NCBI RefSeq assembly: GCF_000759795.1
Contig: NZ_BBMZ01000005.1
Location: 1 to 64,000 of the forward strand
DNA: 64,000 nt
Source: Pseudescherichia vulneris NBRC 102420
GTDB lineage: Bacteria > Pseudomonadota > Gammaproteobacteria > Enterobacterales > Enterobacteriaceae
Direction: 5' to 3'
The translations under genes and the position numbers were made by a program. The notes beneath the pieces are model-generated. The model did not search any database, was not told where the DNA came from, and saw only the letters and a program-made list of their open reading frames with translations. Positions 18,676 to 27,173 of this stretch are shown in pieces; the stretch's first letter is position 1, and each line of letters begins with the position of its first letter.

Positions 18676-19929
18676 ATGTTAAAGCGTGAAATGAACATTG
18701 CCGATTATGATGCCGAACTGTGGCAGGCGATGGAGCAAGAGAAAGTACGTCAGGAAGAGCACATTGAGCTGATCGCCTCCGAAAACTACACCAGCCCGCG
18801 CGTTATGCAGGCTCAGGGTTCTCAGCTGACCAACAAATATGCCGAAGGCTATCCGGGCAAACGCTACTACGGTGGCTGCGAATACGTCGACGTGGTTGAG
18901 CAGCTGGCTATCGATCGTGCCAAAGCGCTGTTTGGCGCAGACTACGCTAACGTTCAGCCGCACTCTGGCTCCCAGGCTAACTTCGCGGTCTACACCGCGC
19001 TGCTGCAACCGGGCGATACCGTTCTGGGTATGAACCTGGCGCAGGGTGGTCACCTGACTCACGGCTCCCCGGTTAACTTCTCCGGCAAACTGTACAACAT
19101 CATCCCTTACGGTATTGATGAGTCCGGTAAAATTGATTACGAAGACATGGCGAAGCAGGCTAAAGAGCACAAGCCGAAGATGATCATCGGTGGCTTCTCG
19201 GCTTACTCCGGCGTGGTCGACTGGGCAAAAATGCGTGAAATCGCAGACAGCATCGGTGCTTACCTGTTCGTTGATATGGCGCACGTTGCGGGTCTGATTG
19301 CCGCAGACGTTTACCCGAACCCGGTTCCGCATGCACACGTCGTAACCACCACCACCCACAAAACCCTGGCGGGCCCGCGTGGCGGTCTGATCCTTGCCAA
19401 AGGCGGTGATGAAGAGCTGTACAAAAAACTGAACTCCGCTGTGTTCCCAAGCGCGCAGGGCGGCCCGCTGATGCACGTTATCGCGGCAAAAGCAGTTGCG
19501 CTGAAAGAAGCGATGGAGCCAGAGTTCAAGGTTTACCAGCAGCAGGTTGCCAAAAACGCCAAAGCGATGGTAGAGGTGTTCCTGAACCGTGGCTACAAAG
19601 TGGTGTCTGGCGGTACTGAAAACCACCTGTTCCTGCTGGATCTGGTTGATAAGAACCTGACCGGTAAAGAAGCTGACGCTGCCCTGGGCCGCGCCAACAT
19701 CACCGTGAACAAAAACAGCGTGCCAAACGATCCGAAGAGCCCGTTTGTGACCTCCGGTATCCGTATCGGTTCTCCGGCTGTAACTCGCCGCGGCTTTAAA
19801 GAAGCGGAAGTGAAAGAGCTGGCTGGCTGGATGTGTGACGTTCTGGACAACATCAACGACGAAGCGGTCATTGAAAGCACTAAACAGAAAGTGCTGGCTA
19901 TCTGCGCTCGCTTCCCGGTTTATGCATAA
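18676..19929 (+). CDS. glyA: serine hydroxymethyltransferase
   Basis: A 417-residue PLP enzyme converting serine and tetrahydrofolate to glycine and methylene-tetrahydrofolate, the main source of one-carbon units. The PLP lysine is in [10 protein letters not shown], at about residue 229. The N-terminal Glu-Asn-Tyr-Thr-Ser and Tyr-Ala-Glu-Gly-Tyr-Pro motifs are intact. The frame has a Met two codons upstream; I chose the second because an AGGAGA lies 6 bp before it and it matches E. coli. Only the SIS operon lies downstream, convergent. Confidence 0.97.
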   Translation: MLKREMNIADYDAELWQAMEQEKVRQEEHIELIASENYTSPRVMQAQGSQLTNKYAEGYPGKRYYGGCEYVDVVEQLAIDRAKALFGADYANVQPHSGSQANFAVYTALLQPGDTVLGMNLAQGGHLTHGSPVNFSGKLYNIIPYGIDESGKIDYEDMAKQAKEHKPKMIIGGFSAYSGVVDWAKMREIADSIGAYLFVDMAHVAGLIAADVYPNPVPHAHVVTTTTHKTLAGPRGGLILAKGGDEELYKKLNSAVFPSAQGGPLMHVIAAKAVALKEAMEPEFKVYQQQVAKNAKAMVEVFLNRGYKVVSGGTENHLFLLDLVDKNLTGKEADAALGRANITVNKNSVPNDPKSPFVTSGIRIGSPAVTRRGFKEAEVKELAGWMCDVLDNINDEAVIESTKQKVLAICARFPVYA

Positions 19930-19947
19930 TCCGTCTTTGATATGAAC

Positions 19948-19973
19948 AAAGGCCGCTGATGCGGCCTTTTTTA
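19948..19973. terminator. bidirectional terminator of glyA and the sugar operon
   Basis: Stem AAAGGCCGC/GCGGCCTTT with a TGAT loop, followed by a T run; the A run before it makes it work on the other strand too. It closes both glyA and the convergent SIS-kinase operon. Confidence 0.88.
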
Positions 19974-19977
19974 TTGA

Positions 19978-20577
19978 TTACCGCTCGCTGCGCAGCGTAA
20001 CGCCCACGTCGCCGCCGGGATGCACTGCCAGCAGGCTCTCTTTCGAATACCCACTCTCGCTCATCAGGCAGGCGCAGGCGGCATCGAAAATCGCCAGCGC
20101 CAGCACGATGGAGGTGGTTGCCAGCATGTTCAATGGATCGATCTCACGCCGCACGCCGGTAGAGATCACCAGCCGGGAGGCGTGGGCAATCGCTGAATCG
20201 GCGTTCTCGGTCACGCTGACCAGCGGCACGCTGCGGGACGCCAGCCCTGGCAGGAGCCGCGTCAGCTCGTCGGAGTTACCCCCGCGCGAGAGCATGATCA
20301 TCAGGTCGTCGGCGCGTAAAAAACCCAGATCGCCGTGGGCCGCGTCGGTAGCGTTCAGGTAGATCGCCGGGCGCTCCACGCAGGCCAGCATATGGGCAAT
20401 CTTACGCGCCGCGATGCCGGAAGTGCCCACACCCGTTACCACAATTTTGCCTTTGCAGCCGCGCAGTTCAGCCAGCAGCGCCTCCCACTGCGGCTCGCTG
20501 AGGTGCTGACCGAGTCCGGCCAGCGCTTCGCTATAGATACCCCAGGCGGCGGTTGCATGCTGCCACGATGAACTCAT
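19978..20577 (-). CDS. SIS-domain sugar-phosphate isomerase, no CBS domains
   Basis: A 199-residue protein made of a single SIS domain. It aligns along its length with the catalytic half of arabinose-5-phosphate isomerases (KdsD/GutQ) but lacks their C-terminal CBS pair. Compared from memory with E. coli KdsD, His81, Glu104, Glu145 and His186 keep the catalytic positions His88, Glu111, Glu152 and His193, while Thr52 replaces Lys59 in the phosphate loop (Gly-Val-Gly-Thr-Ser-Gly). It is the last gene of the six-gene operon, and its ATG overlaps the kinase stop (ATGA). It probably interconverts an aldose and ketose phosphate made by that kinase; the substrate is unknown. Confidence 0.8.
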   Translation of the reverse strand: MSSSWQHATAAWGIYSEALAGLGQHLSEPQWEALLAELRGCKGKIVVTGVGTSGIAARKIAHMLACVERPAIYLNATDAAHGDLGFLRADDLMIMLSRGGNSDELTRLLPGLASRSVPLVSVTENADSAIAHASRLVISTGVRREIDPLNMLATTSIVLALAIFDAACACLMSESGYSKESLLAVHPGGDVGVTLRSER

Positions 20578-22211
20578 GCTCCCTCCTGCATCAGCTGGCG
20601 GTACTTCATGTGATCTTCATACATCGCATGGAACACCTTGTACTTGCGGTCATAGTACTGCTTGATCTTGTTGGTCTGCGGCGTGACGGTCTTACCGATC
20701 CGGCTCATGGCCGACATCGCCTCCGGGAAGGTTTCGAATACGCCCGCCGCAAGGGTACCCATCATCGCGCCGCCGAGCAGCATCGCTTCGCTCTCTTCCG
20801 GCAGCAGCATGGCGCAGCCGGTGGCGTTGGCGTGCTCCTGAACAAAGATCGGGTTCTTGGTGCCGCCGCCGCTGGCCATAATAGTGTCGATGGTGTAGCC
20901 AGTCTGATTCATAGTCTCAATAATGTGCCGCGTACCGAGGGCAATCGCCTGGATGGTCGCCAGATAGTGCAGGGCCATATCCTCCGGCGTGCGGGAGAGC
21001 TTCAGACCACTAATCACCCCGGTTAACGTCGGGTTAGCACGCGGCGAGCGGTTGCCGTGGAAGTAGGGCAGAATATGAATATCGCGGGTCAGGAAAGCGA
21101 TATCCTCCGGCTCGCCGGCCATCTTGCGCAGCAGGGCGTTAAGTACTTCATAGATGGTCTGCCCCTGGGTTTTCGCCTGCGCCAGCAGGGTTTCATAGCA
21201 GGGGTGAGACTGAATAATATGATCGATCAGCGCCCCGGTCGCCGACTGGCCGCCTTCGTTAAGCCAGTAGTCCGGCAGCACCGCCGAGTAGTAAGGCCCC
21301 CAGACGCCGCCGATAAAGCGCGGCTGCTGAGAGATCGCCATATGGCCTGTCGAGGTGCCACCAATCAGCGCCACGCGGCGATCGAAATCCGCCACTTCGC
21401 CAGAGACGCCGCTGGCTCCCAAGGTGCCGAGGGTGCCCGCGTGGGCATCGATAATCGATACGCTCACCGCGGTGCCGGGGATCAGCCCCATCTCGCTGGC
21501 GGCGCGCTGCGTCAGGCCGTGGCCGAGCGGTTCGCCCATGGTTTTAACGTAGCGGCCAATTTTCTCCGCATCGTGCTCAAGGAGATCCTCCAGCCCAATC
21601 TGGCGGAAGTAGCTCCCGTCCCATTTATCCTCGTGGCCCATGTAGGTCCATTTGCAGACGGTGGAGCAGAGCGAGCGCGTATCGTCATCCGTGGCCCGCC
21701 AGGTCAGGAAATCCGGCAGGTCAAAATAGTAGCCCGCGTTAGCCCAGGTATTCGGCATGTGCTGCTTCAGCCACAGCAGCTTCGGGGTCTGCATCTCGGG
21801 CGAGATAATCCCGCCGACGTAGTCCAGCACCCGGTGGTGCAGGGCGTTGATGCGATCGGCCTGGGTAATGGCGCGGTGATCCATCCAGACGATAATGTTC
21901 TGCTCGCTGCGCCCGGAGGGGCTGATGGTCAGCGGCTTACCCTCTTTATCCAGCACCACCAGCGAGCAGGTGGCGTCGAACCCCAGGCCTTTCACCTGAA
22001 TGGGATTGATGTCTGCCTGGTTAACCGCATCGCGCACCGCGTTGCACACCATCTGCCAGATATTGTCGGAGGACTGCTCAACGAAATCAGCCTGCGGACG
22101 ATACATTTCAATGGCCCGGCTGGCCTGGCTGACCATTCTGCCGTTTAGATCAAACACGCCCGCCCGGGCGCTCCCTGTGCCTACGTCCACACCAATGAAG
22201 TAACTCGCCAT
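20574..22211 (-). CDS. FGGY-family pentulose kinase (D-ribulokinase-like)
   Basis: A 545-residue cytoplasmic carbohydrate kinase of the FGGY family, in the subgroup that includes eukaryotic FGGY D-ribulokinases. N-terminal actin-like domain with Gly-Val-Asp-Val-Gly-Thr-Gly-Ser at about residue 8, a Phe-Asp-Ala-Thr-Cys-Ser motif, and C-terminal ATP-binding motif Ala-Ser-Gly-Gly-Gly-Thr-Lys-Asn near residue 440. I chose the ATG at 22211, preceded by AGGAG, rather than the one at 22229 that overlaps the permease stop. It would phosphorylate the sugar brought in by the ABC system just upstream in the operon and feed the SIS isomerase. Substrate assignment is inferred only. Confidence 0.85.
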   Translation of the reverse strand: MASYFIGVDVGTGSARAGVFDLNGRMVSQASRAIEMYRPQADFVEQSSDNIWQMVCNAVRDAVNQADINPIQVKGLGFDATCSLVVLDKEGKPLTISPSGRSEQNIIVWMDHRAITQADRINALHHRVLDYVGGIISPEMQTPKLLWLKQHMPNTWANAGYYFDLPDFLTWRATDDDTRSLCSTVCKWTYMGHEDKWDGSYFRQIGLEDLLEHDAEKIGRYVKTMGEPLGHGLTQRAASEMGLIPGTAVSVSIIDAHAGTLGTLGASGVSGEVADFDRRVALIGGTSTGHMAISQQPRFIGGVWGPYYSAVLPDYWLNEGGQSATGALIDHIIQSHPCYETLLAQAKTQGQTIYEVLNALLRKMAGEPEDIAFLTRDIHILPYFHGNRSPRANPTLTGVISGLKLSRTPEDMALHYLATIQAIALGTRHIIETMNQTGYTIDTIMASGGGTKNPIFVQEHANATGCAMLLPEESEAMLLGGAMMGTLAAGVFETFPEAMSAMSRIGKTVTPQTNKIKQYYDRKYKVFHAMYEDHMKYRQLMQEGA

Positions 22212-22228
22212 AATTTGTTCTCCTGACA

Positions 22229-23182
22229 TCAGGCTTTACGATTCTGTAATGCGATAAAGAGGATCAGCACGGCACCCCACAGCGCCATCGTCAGATAGCT
22301 GCTGATCCCCAGCAGATTAAAGCCACTTTCCAGCATCTGCAGCACGATGAGGGCCAGCACCAGGCCGACGATGCGGCCAAATCCGCCGTCGGGGTTAATG
22401 CCGCCCAGCACCGAGGCGAGAATGGTCACCAGCAGATAGGATTCGCCATAGCCCGCCTTTGCCGAGTTAAATTTCGCCATCATTAAAATGGCGGCAACCC
22501 AGCCGAGCAGGGCGGAGATGACATACACCGCAATCTGCACGCGGACGGTATTCACGCCGCTGTAGCGCGTGGCCTGCTCGTTGGAGCCTACCAGGTAGAG
22601 GCTACGTCCGAGGGTGGTGTGCTCCAGCAGAACCCACAGCAGCACCGCCACCAATAAAAAGAGCAGCAGCGCCACGGGGATGCCCACCACGGTGGCATTG
22701 CCCAGGAACTGGATCGCTGCCGGGAAGCCGGAGATCACCGTCCCGTTAGAGAGCAGAATATTGAGGCCGGAGATCAGCGTCATGGTGCCGAGCGTGGCGA
22801 GGATAGGCGATACCCCCACCCAGGCGATCAGCGCCCCGTTCAGCGTGCCGATCGCCACCGCTACCGCCGCGCCAGCCAGCAGGGCCAGCGCCAGAAACAG
22901 CGGATTATCGGGATGGCTGACGATCACCGCCGCCATCACCAGCGAGCAGGCGTTAGCGCCAGCGATAATCGACAGGTTAATGCCGCCGGTAAGCATGGTG
23001 ATGCCCATTCCCAGCGCCAGCATGCCGAGGATCGGCAGCTGCGAGGTGATGGACTGGAAGTTAGCGACGCTGAAGAAGCGGCTGCCCAGCAGTGCCGAGA
23101 AGACCACGGCAACGACGATAATGATCACGCACTGCAGGCGGATGATGGCATCACCGGGTAAGAGTCGTGCGATTGCTTTCAT
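22229..23182 (-). CDS. sugar ABC transporter permease (second)
   Basis: A 317-residue inner-membrane permease of the RbsC/AraH type (CUT2 family, COG1172). About nine hydrophobic segments; the cytoplasmic coupling motif Gly-Ser-Asn-Glu-Gln-Ala-Thr-Arg-Tyr-Ser-Gly near residue 210 is the family signature that contacts the ATPase. The chosen ATG (23182) lies just after the stop of the first permease and has GGGAG upstream; a longer form from 23215 would overlap that gene. Two different permeases in one operon suggest a heterodimeric pore, as in the LsrC/LsrD and YtfT/YjfF systems. Confidence 0.9.
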   Translation of the reverse strand: MKAIARLLPGDAIIRLQCVIIIVVAVVFSALLGSRFFSVANFQSITSQLPILGMLALGMGITMLTGGINLSIIAGANACSLVMAAVIVSHPDNPLFLALALLAGAAVAVAIGTLNGALIAWVGVSPILATLGTMTLISGLNILLSNGTVISGFPAAIQFLGNATVVGIPVALLLFLLVAVLLWVLLEHTTLGRSLYLVGSNEQATRYSGVNTVRVQIAVYVISALLGWVAAILMMAKFNSAKAGYGESYLLVTILASVLGGINPDGGFGRIVGLVLALIVLQMLESGFNLLGISSYLTMALWGAVLILFIALQNRKA

Positions 23183-23183
23183 C

Positions 23184-24170
23184 TCAAAGCTCCCTTGCGA
23201 GTTTGCGTTTTTCATTCCAGGCCGTGGCGCTAATGCTGACCAGGATAATGACGCCGCTGAATACGGTATGCCAGTAAGAGGAGACGCTCAGCAGCGTCAG
23301 GCCGTTTTGCAGAAACGCCAGCAGCACCACCCCAAGCAGCGTGCCGGTTAAGGTGCCGCGCCCGCCGCTCATGCTGGTTCCGCCCAGTACTACCGCCGCC
23401 AGCACCGTCAGCTCATAACCGAGCAGCGAGTTGGGGGCAACGGACTGGGTGATCTGCGCCTGCACCACGGCGGCGACCCCGGCGAGAATGCCCATGTAGC
23501 CGTAGACGTAGAAGTGGAGCTTCACCAGATTCAGCCCCAGACGTGAGGCCGCGTCGCGGTTGCCGCCCATGGCGTAAATCTGGCGGCCAAGGCGGGTAAA
23601 GTTCATCAGTACGGCGGTGAAGATAATGACCGCCGCCAGGCAGAGCAGGGGCAGGGTAAGGCCATAGTCATAGCCGTCGGCGGCGGTGAACGACAGCCAG
23701 TTGATGCCGTTCATAAACCAGTCAGGGAAGCCATACAGCCAGGTGCCTTTGGTGGCATAAACCAGCAGGCCGTAGTAGACGTTGAGCGTCGCGATGGTGA
23801 TGATAATCGCCGGTACCCGCAGCCAGTAGACCAGGAAACCGTTGATCAACCCGAGCAGCAGGCCGACAGCCATCGCGATGATCAACGCCAGGGCAAAGTT
23901 GCCGCCGTGGGCGATCACCCAGCTTGCCATTGCATACTGGGCAATGGCGGTCATGGCCGGGAAGGAGATGTCGATCCCGCCGGAGATCAGCACCACGAAC
24001 AGGCCGCAGGCGAGGATCCCGAGGATCGCGTAGCTGGTGGCAACGTCCGTCAGGTTGCCCAGCGAGAAGAACTCGTCGGTGCTGATGCTCAGCCCGACCG
24101 CCAGCGCCACCACCAGCAGCCCAAGCCAGAACTCATGTTGCCCGACCAGGCGGGAAAGTCTGTTATTCAT
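23184..24170 (-). CDS. sugar ABC transporter permease (first)
   Basis: A 328-residue CUT2-type permease, related to the neighbouring one but clearly diverged. It has about ten hydrophobic segments, a Ser-Gly-Gly-Ile-Asp-Ile-Ser motif near residue 65, and the coupling motif Gly-Gly-Asn-Arg-Asp-Ala-Ala-Ser-Arg-Leu-Gly near residue 220. Its start codon lies inside the end of the ATPase gene (8 bp overlap), pointing to translational coupling. Confidence 0.9.
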   Translation of the reverse strand: MNNRLSRLVGQHEFWLGLLVVALAVGLSISTDEFFSLGNLTDVATSYAILGILACGLFVVLISGGIDISFPAMTAIAQYAMASWVIAHGGNFALALIIAMAVGLLLGLINGFLVYWLRVPAIIITIATLNVYYGLLVYATKGTWLYGFPDWFMNGINWLSFTAADGYDYGLTLPLLCLAAVIIFTAVLMNFTRLGRQIYAMGGNRDAASRLGLNLVKLHFYVYGYMGILAGVAAVVQAQITQSVAPNSLLGYELTVLAAVVLGGTSMSGGRGTLTGTLLGVVLLAFLQNGLTLLSVSSYWHTVFSGVIILVSISATAWNEKRKLAREL

Positions 24171-25671
24171 GGATCACCTCAACCACTTCAGCAATCTCCT
24201 GTTCCGTACAGCGATGCGGATTAAACTCTGCGACCAGCTTGCCGCGGCGCATAACCAGCACGCGGTGGCTGTTGTAATAGGCTTCCGGGATCTCATCGCA
24301 GATCATCAGCACCGCCATCCCCTGTTCCGCCAGGTCGCGGGCAATCTGGTAGATACCCTCTTTATTAGCGATATCCACCCCAACGGTGGGGGAGTCGAGG
24401 ATCAGGATGCGTGGATCCGTCGCCACCCACTTCGCAATGGCGATCCGCTGCGCATTGCCGCCGGAGAGGGTTTTCACCGGCAGATGCGGATCGGAGACTT
24501 TGATATTCAGGTTGCGGATCAGATCGGCCACCAGCTTTTTCGCCTTGCCGTGATCCAGCAGGCCACCGCGCGTGTGCAGCTTGTCGAATACCGTGACGAT
24601 GGTGTTGTCGTAGATCGACTGCTCCATGATCAGCCCTTGAGTCAGGCGATCCTCTGAGACGTAGCCGATCCCATGCTTAATGGCATCATGGTTATTGCGC
24701 AGGGTGACCGGCTTGCCGTTGATGCGCATCTCTCCGCTCTCCGGGTGGGTCATGCCGAACAGGCTCAGACACAGCTCGGTTCGCCCGGCACCCAGCAGGC
24801 CAACGATAGAGACAATCTCGCCGCTGCGCAGCGACAGGTTGATGTTCTGGTATTTGCCCCGGCGGCTGAGGTTACGCAGCTCCAGCATCGGCTCCTGATC
24901 GGCGGATGGTTTTTCCGGCAGAGGACTGTAGTGGAAACGCTGGCCGGTCATCAGGAACGCCAGCTCGTGGCTGTCGAGCTGGCTCGCCGGGTAGGTCCCC
25001 ACTAGCTTGCCGTCGCGCATGACGCTGATGCGATCCGCAACTTCCATCACTTCATCGAGACGGTGGCTGACGAAGACCACGCAGATCCCGGCGGCTTTCA
25101 GTTCGTTGACCACCCGCAGCAGGCCGTTAACCTCCTGGCGGGTGAGGGAGGCGGTAGGCTCATCCATAATCACCAGCCGGGCGTCGGCGGCGATAGCGCG
25201 GCAGATCGCCACCAGCTGACGGTCGGCAATAGAGAGCTTCTCGACTTTTTTATCGGGATCGATGCTGACGCCGATGCGCTGCATTGCCGCCAGCGCCTGC
25301 TTGCGCATTGCACCGCGCCGTACCCAGACGTCGCCGCCCGGCAGATAGCGGTTAACGGCAATGTTCTCCGCCACGCTGAAGTTGGGAAACAGGGAGAGAT
25401 CCTGGTATATAACCTGAATGCCGTAGTGGGCGGAGAGCTGCGGTGTAAGGTGGTGGAACAGTTTGCCATCGAGCTGGATCTGCGCCCCTTTTTCCGGGTG
25501 ATAGACGCCAGAGATCACTTTAATAATGGTGCTCTTACCGCAGCCGTTCTGCCCTGCCAGACAGTGAACTTCGCCTTTCTGTAGCGTCAGGTTCACGTTA
25601 TCCAGCGCCAGCACGCCCGGGAATTGCTTGCTGATATTCTCAAGAGTGATAAATGCGGTGGTGTCGGCCAT
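24163..25671 (-). CDS. sugar ABC transporter ATP-binding protein
   Basis: A 502-residue duplicated ATPase of the RbsA/MglA type with two nucleotide-binding domains. The first has Walker A Gly-Gln-Asn-Gly-Cys-Gly-Lys-Ser-Thr (about residue 36) and a degenerate signature (Leu-Ser-Ile-Ala-Asp-Arg-Gln). The second has a degenerate Walker A (Gly-Leu-Leu-Gly-Ala-Gly-Arg-Thr-Glu), as usual for this family, and a good signature Leu-Ser-Gly-Gly-Asn-Ala-Gln-Arg. I chose the ATG at 25671, which has a GGGG site about 10 bp upstream, over a TTG two codons earlier. It powers import with the two permeases downstream. Confidence 0.93.
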   Translation of the reverse strand: MADTTAFITLENISKQFPGVLALDNVNLTLQKGEVHCLAGQNGCGKSTIIKVISGVYHPEKGAQIQLDGKLFHHLTPQLSAHYGIQVIYQDLSLFPNFSVAENIAVNRYLPGGDVWVRRGAMRKQALAAMQRIGVSIDPDKKVEKLSIADRQLVAICRAIAADARLVIMDEPTASLTRQEVNGLLRVVNELKAAGICVVFVSHRLDEVMEVADRISVMRDGKLVGTYPASQLDSHELAFLMTGQRFHYSPLPEKPSADQEPMLELRNLSRRGKYQNINLSLRSGEIVSIVGLLGAGRTELCLSLFGMTHPESGEMRINGKPVTLRNNHDAIKHGIGYVSEDRLTQGLIMEQSIYDNTIVTVFDKLHTRGGLLDHGKAKKLVADLIRNLNIKVSDPHLPVKTLSGGNAQRIAIAKWVATDPRILILDSPTVGVDIANKEGIYQIARDLAEQGMAVLMICDEIPEAYYNSHRVLVMRRGKLVAEFNPHRCTEQEIAEVVEVIHE

Positions 25672-25687
25672 GGACAATACCCCTGCG

Positions 25688-25705
25688 AGCGCCCGTGTGG
25701 GCGCT
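25688..25705. repeat. hairpin 1 between binding-protein and ATPase genes
   Basis: A perfect 7-4-7 inverted repeat, AGCGCCC/GGGCGCT with a four-base loop. Read on the minus strand it lies in the mRNA just before the ATPase start. Such structures after a binding-protein gene usually protect that part of the message and lower expression downstream. Confidence 0.7.
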
Positions 25706-25726
25706 TAAGTCATTCTGTACGAGTGT

Positions 25727-25744
25727 GCCGGCCAGACGGCCGGC
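25727..25744. repeat. hairpin 2 between binding-protein and ATPase genes
   Basis: A second perfect 7-4-7 inverted repeat, GCCGGCC/GGCCGGC, of the same geometry as the first and 21 bp from it, with an unrelated stem sequence. It lies closest to the 3' end of the binding-protein message. Confidence 0.7.
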
Positions 25745-25774
25745 GTTGAGGTTCCCTGGTGTAGGCGGAGAGCC

Positions 25775-26758
25775 TTAGAAACCGAGCGACTGTGCGTTAT
25801 CTTTGGTGACTTCGAGGATCTTGTTAAAGCGGATCACTTTCTTCTCCATGTCGACATCGGCTTTCCCTAAACCATCGATGGTCAGATCGGACGTCACTTC
25901 TTTACCCTTCAGCAGCTGGTCGGCAACGGTCACCAGCGCATAGCCTGCATCTTTCGGATCCCACAGCAGCGCTTTCTTGATATCGCCGCGCATCAGGTAA
26001 GGTGCAGCCTGGGCTGGCATGGCGATACCCACTACGGCCACTTTCTCTTTCGCACGCTTCTTCTGCACCGCCTGACCTGCACCGATAGGACCGAGTGAGC
26101 CGAAGCCGATCACCCCTTTCATCTGCGGATAGGTTTTCATCAGGTCCAGAGTCGTGGAGTAGGATTTGTCGATGCTCTCGGCCACCGGCAGGCGAGACGT
26201 CACCTCAAACATGTCCGGGTATTTCTCTTTCTGATATTTAATGGCGTAATCGGCCCAGGCGTTATGCAGCGGCACCGTCAGGGAGCCAACGTAAATGGCG
26301 TAGCCGCCTTTGCCGCCCATATCTTTCGCCAGCTCATCGACGTTGGCCTGCGCATACTTCTCGCTGTCGATGGTTTCAATATCCCACTGACCAATCTGCT
26401 GATCCGGTGACTCATGGGTCAGCACCACAATGCCTTTATCGCGAGCTTTTTTCAGCACCGGCTCCAGCACCTTAGCGTCGTTAGGCACCACGATAATGGC
26501 GTTAACGTTTTTGGCGATCAGATCCTCAATCACCTTCACCTGCTGGGCCGGATCCGGCGTAGAGGGGCCGGTCTGGTAGGCGTTAACGTCAAGCTTTTTC
26601 GCCGCTTCGTTGACGCCGGTTTCCATACGGTTAAACCACGGAATGCCGGTCACCTTGGCGACCACGGCAATTTCATACTTCTCCGCTGCAACCGACGTAC
26701 CGGACACCATGCATGCAGAAATCAGGGCTGCGCTGAGCAATGCGAGTTTGAATTTCAT
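25775..26758 (-). CDS. periplasmic sugar-binding protein (CUT2, LsrB/RbsB-like)
   Basis: A 327-residue periplasmic binding protein. A Sec signal peptide (about residues 1-24, ending Ser-Val-Ala-Ala) is followed by the two-lobed type 1 fold; the N-lobe begins with Tyr-Glu-Ile-Ala-Val-Val-Ala-Lys-Val and carries the Asn-Val-Asn-Ala-Ile-Ile-Val-Val-Pro-Asn-Asp motif. It resembles LsrB-type proteins, so automatic annotation may call it an AI-2 binding protein, but no lsrK, lsrR, lsrF or lsrG homologue is present and the kinase here is a pentulose-type FGGY enzyme. It is the first gene of the operon, with an AAGG site before the ATG, and separated from the ATPase by two hairpins. Confidence 0.87.
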   Translation of the reverse strand: MKFKLALLSAALISACMVSGTSVAAEKYEIAVVAKVTGIPWFNRMETGVNEAAKKLDVNAYQTGPSTPDPAQQVKVIEDLIAKNVNAIIVVPNDAKVLEPVLKKARDKGIVVLTHESPDQQIGQWDIETIDSEKYAQANVDELAKDMGGKGGYAIYVGSLTVPLHNAWADYAIKYQKEKYPDMFEVTSRLPVAESIDKSYSTTLDLMKTYPQMKGVIGFGSLGPIGAGQAVQKKRAKEKVAVVGIAMPAQAAPYLMRGDIKKALLWDPKDAGYALVTVADQLLKGKEVTSDLTIDGLGKADVDMEKKVIRFNKILEVTKDNAQSLGF

Positions 26759-27173
26759 AGTTCTACCTTTTTTAGGGACCGAGGCATGTCACGGAGGGAA
26801 GATTAGCAATGAAGGGAAGGGGAAACGTATCGCAGAAATGTGAATTGTGATCTGCGCACGAAAATGTAAATTTATAGATAATTTTAGGTTAAAATTAAGT
26901 TAAATATCAATAATGTCATTACGTTATCAATGGCTATACGTGTTAAAAAATGATTATTCTATAACTTTTATTTAACATTTTATTATCATTTAACTTAAGT
27001 GGGGTGTGGTTTCTGGTCGCTTTACCCTTTTTCATCGCGCGTTAAGTTGCAAATATGTGAACTGAATCGAGACAAGCAAATTCACGCTTCGGCAAACGGC
27101 ATAGGTGTTTCGGGTTTGCTTGCACCAGCGGGGTTTTAACGCCAGACTAACGCCTCCAAAACGGGAGGGATTC
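26759..27173. promoter_or_regulatory. divergent promoter region, sugar operon and hcaT
   Basis: A 415-bp gap without a convincing gene, very AT-rich from about 26860 to 27000. It must hold the promoters of the sugar operon (minus) and hcaT (plus). It contains an 11-bp inverted repeat, TTAAGTTAAAT at 26895-26905 and ATTTAACTTAA at 26988-26998, with 82 bp between, a possible looping operator. No regulator gene is encoded in the operon. Confidence 0.5.

Noticed and set aside
25775-26758. AI-2 (Lsr) uptake system
   Set aside because: The binding protein is LsrB-like, but no lsrK, lsrR, lsrF or lsrG partners occur, and the kinase is a pentulose-type FGGY protein.
26836-26852. CRP site upstream of the sugar operon
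   Set aside because: Only one half-site (TGTGA) is good; the other half does not match, and its position does not fit a clear promoter.
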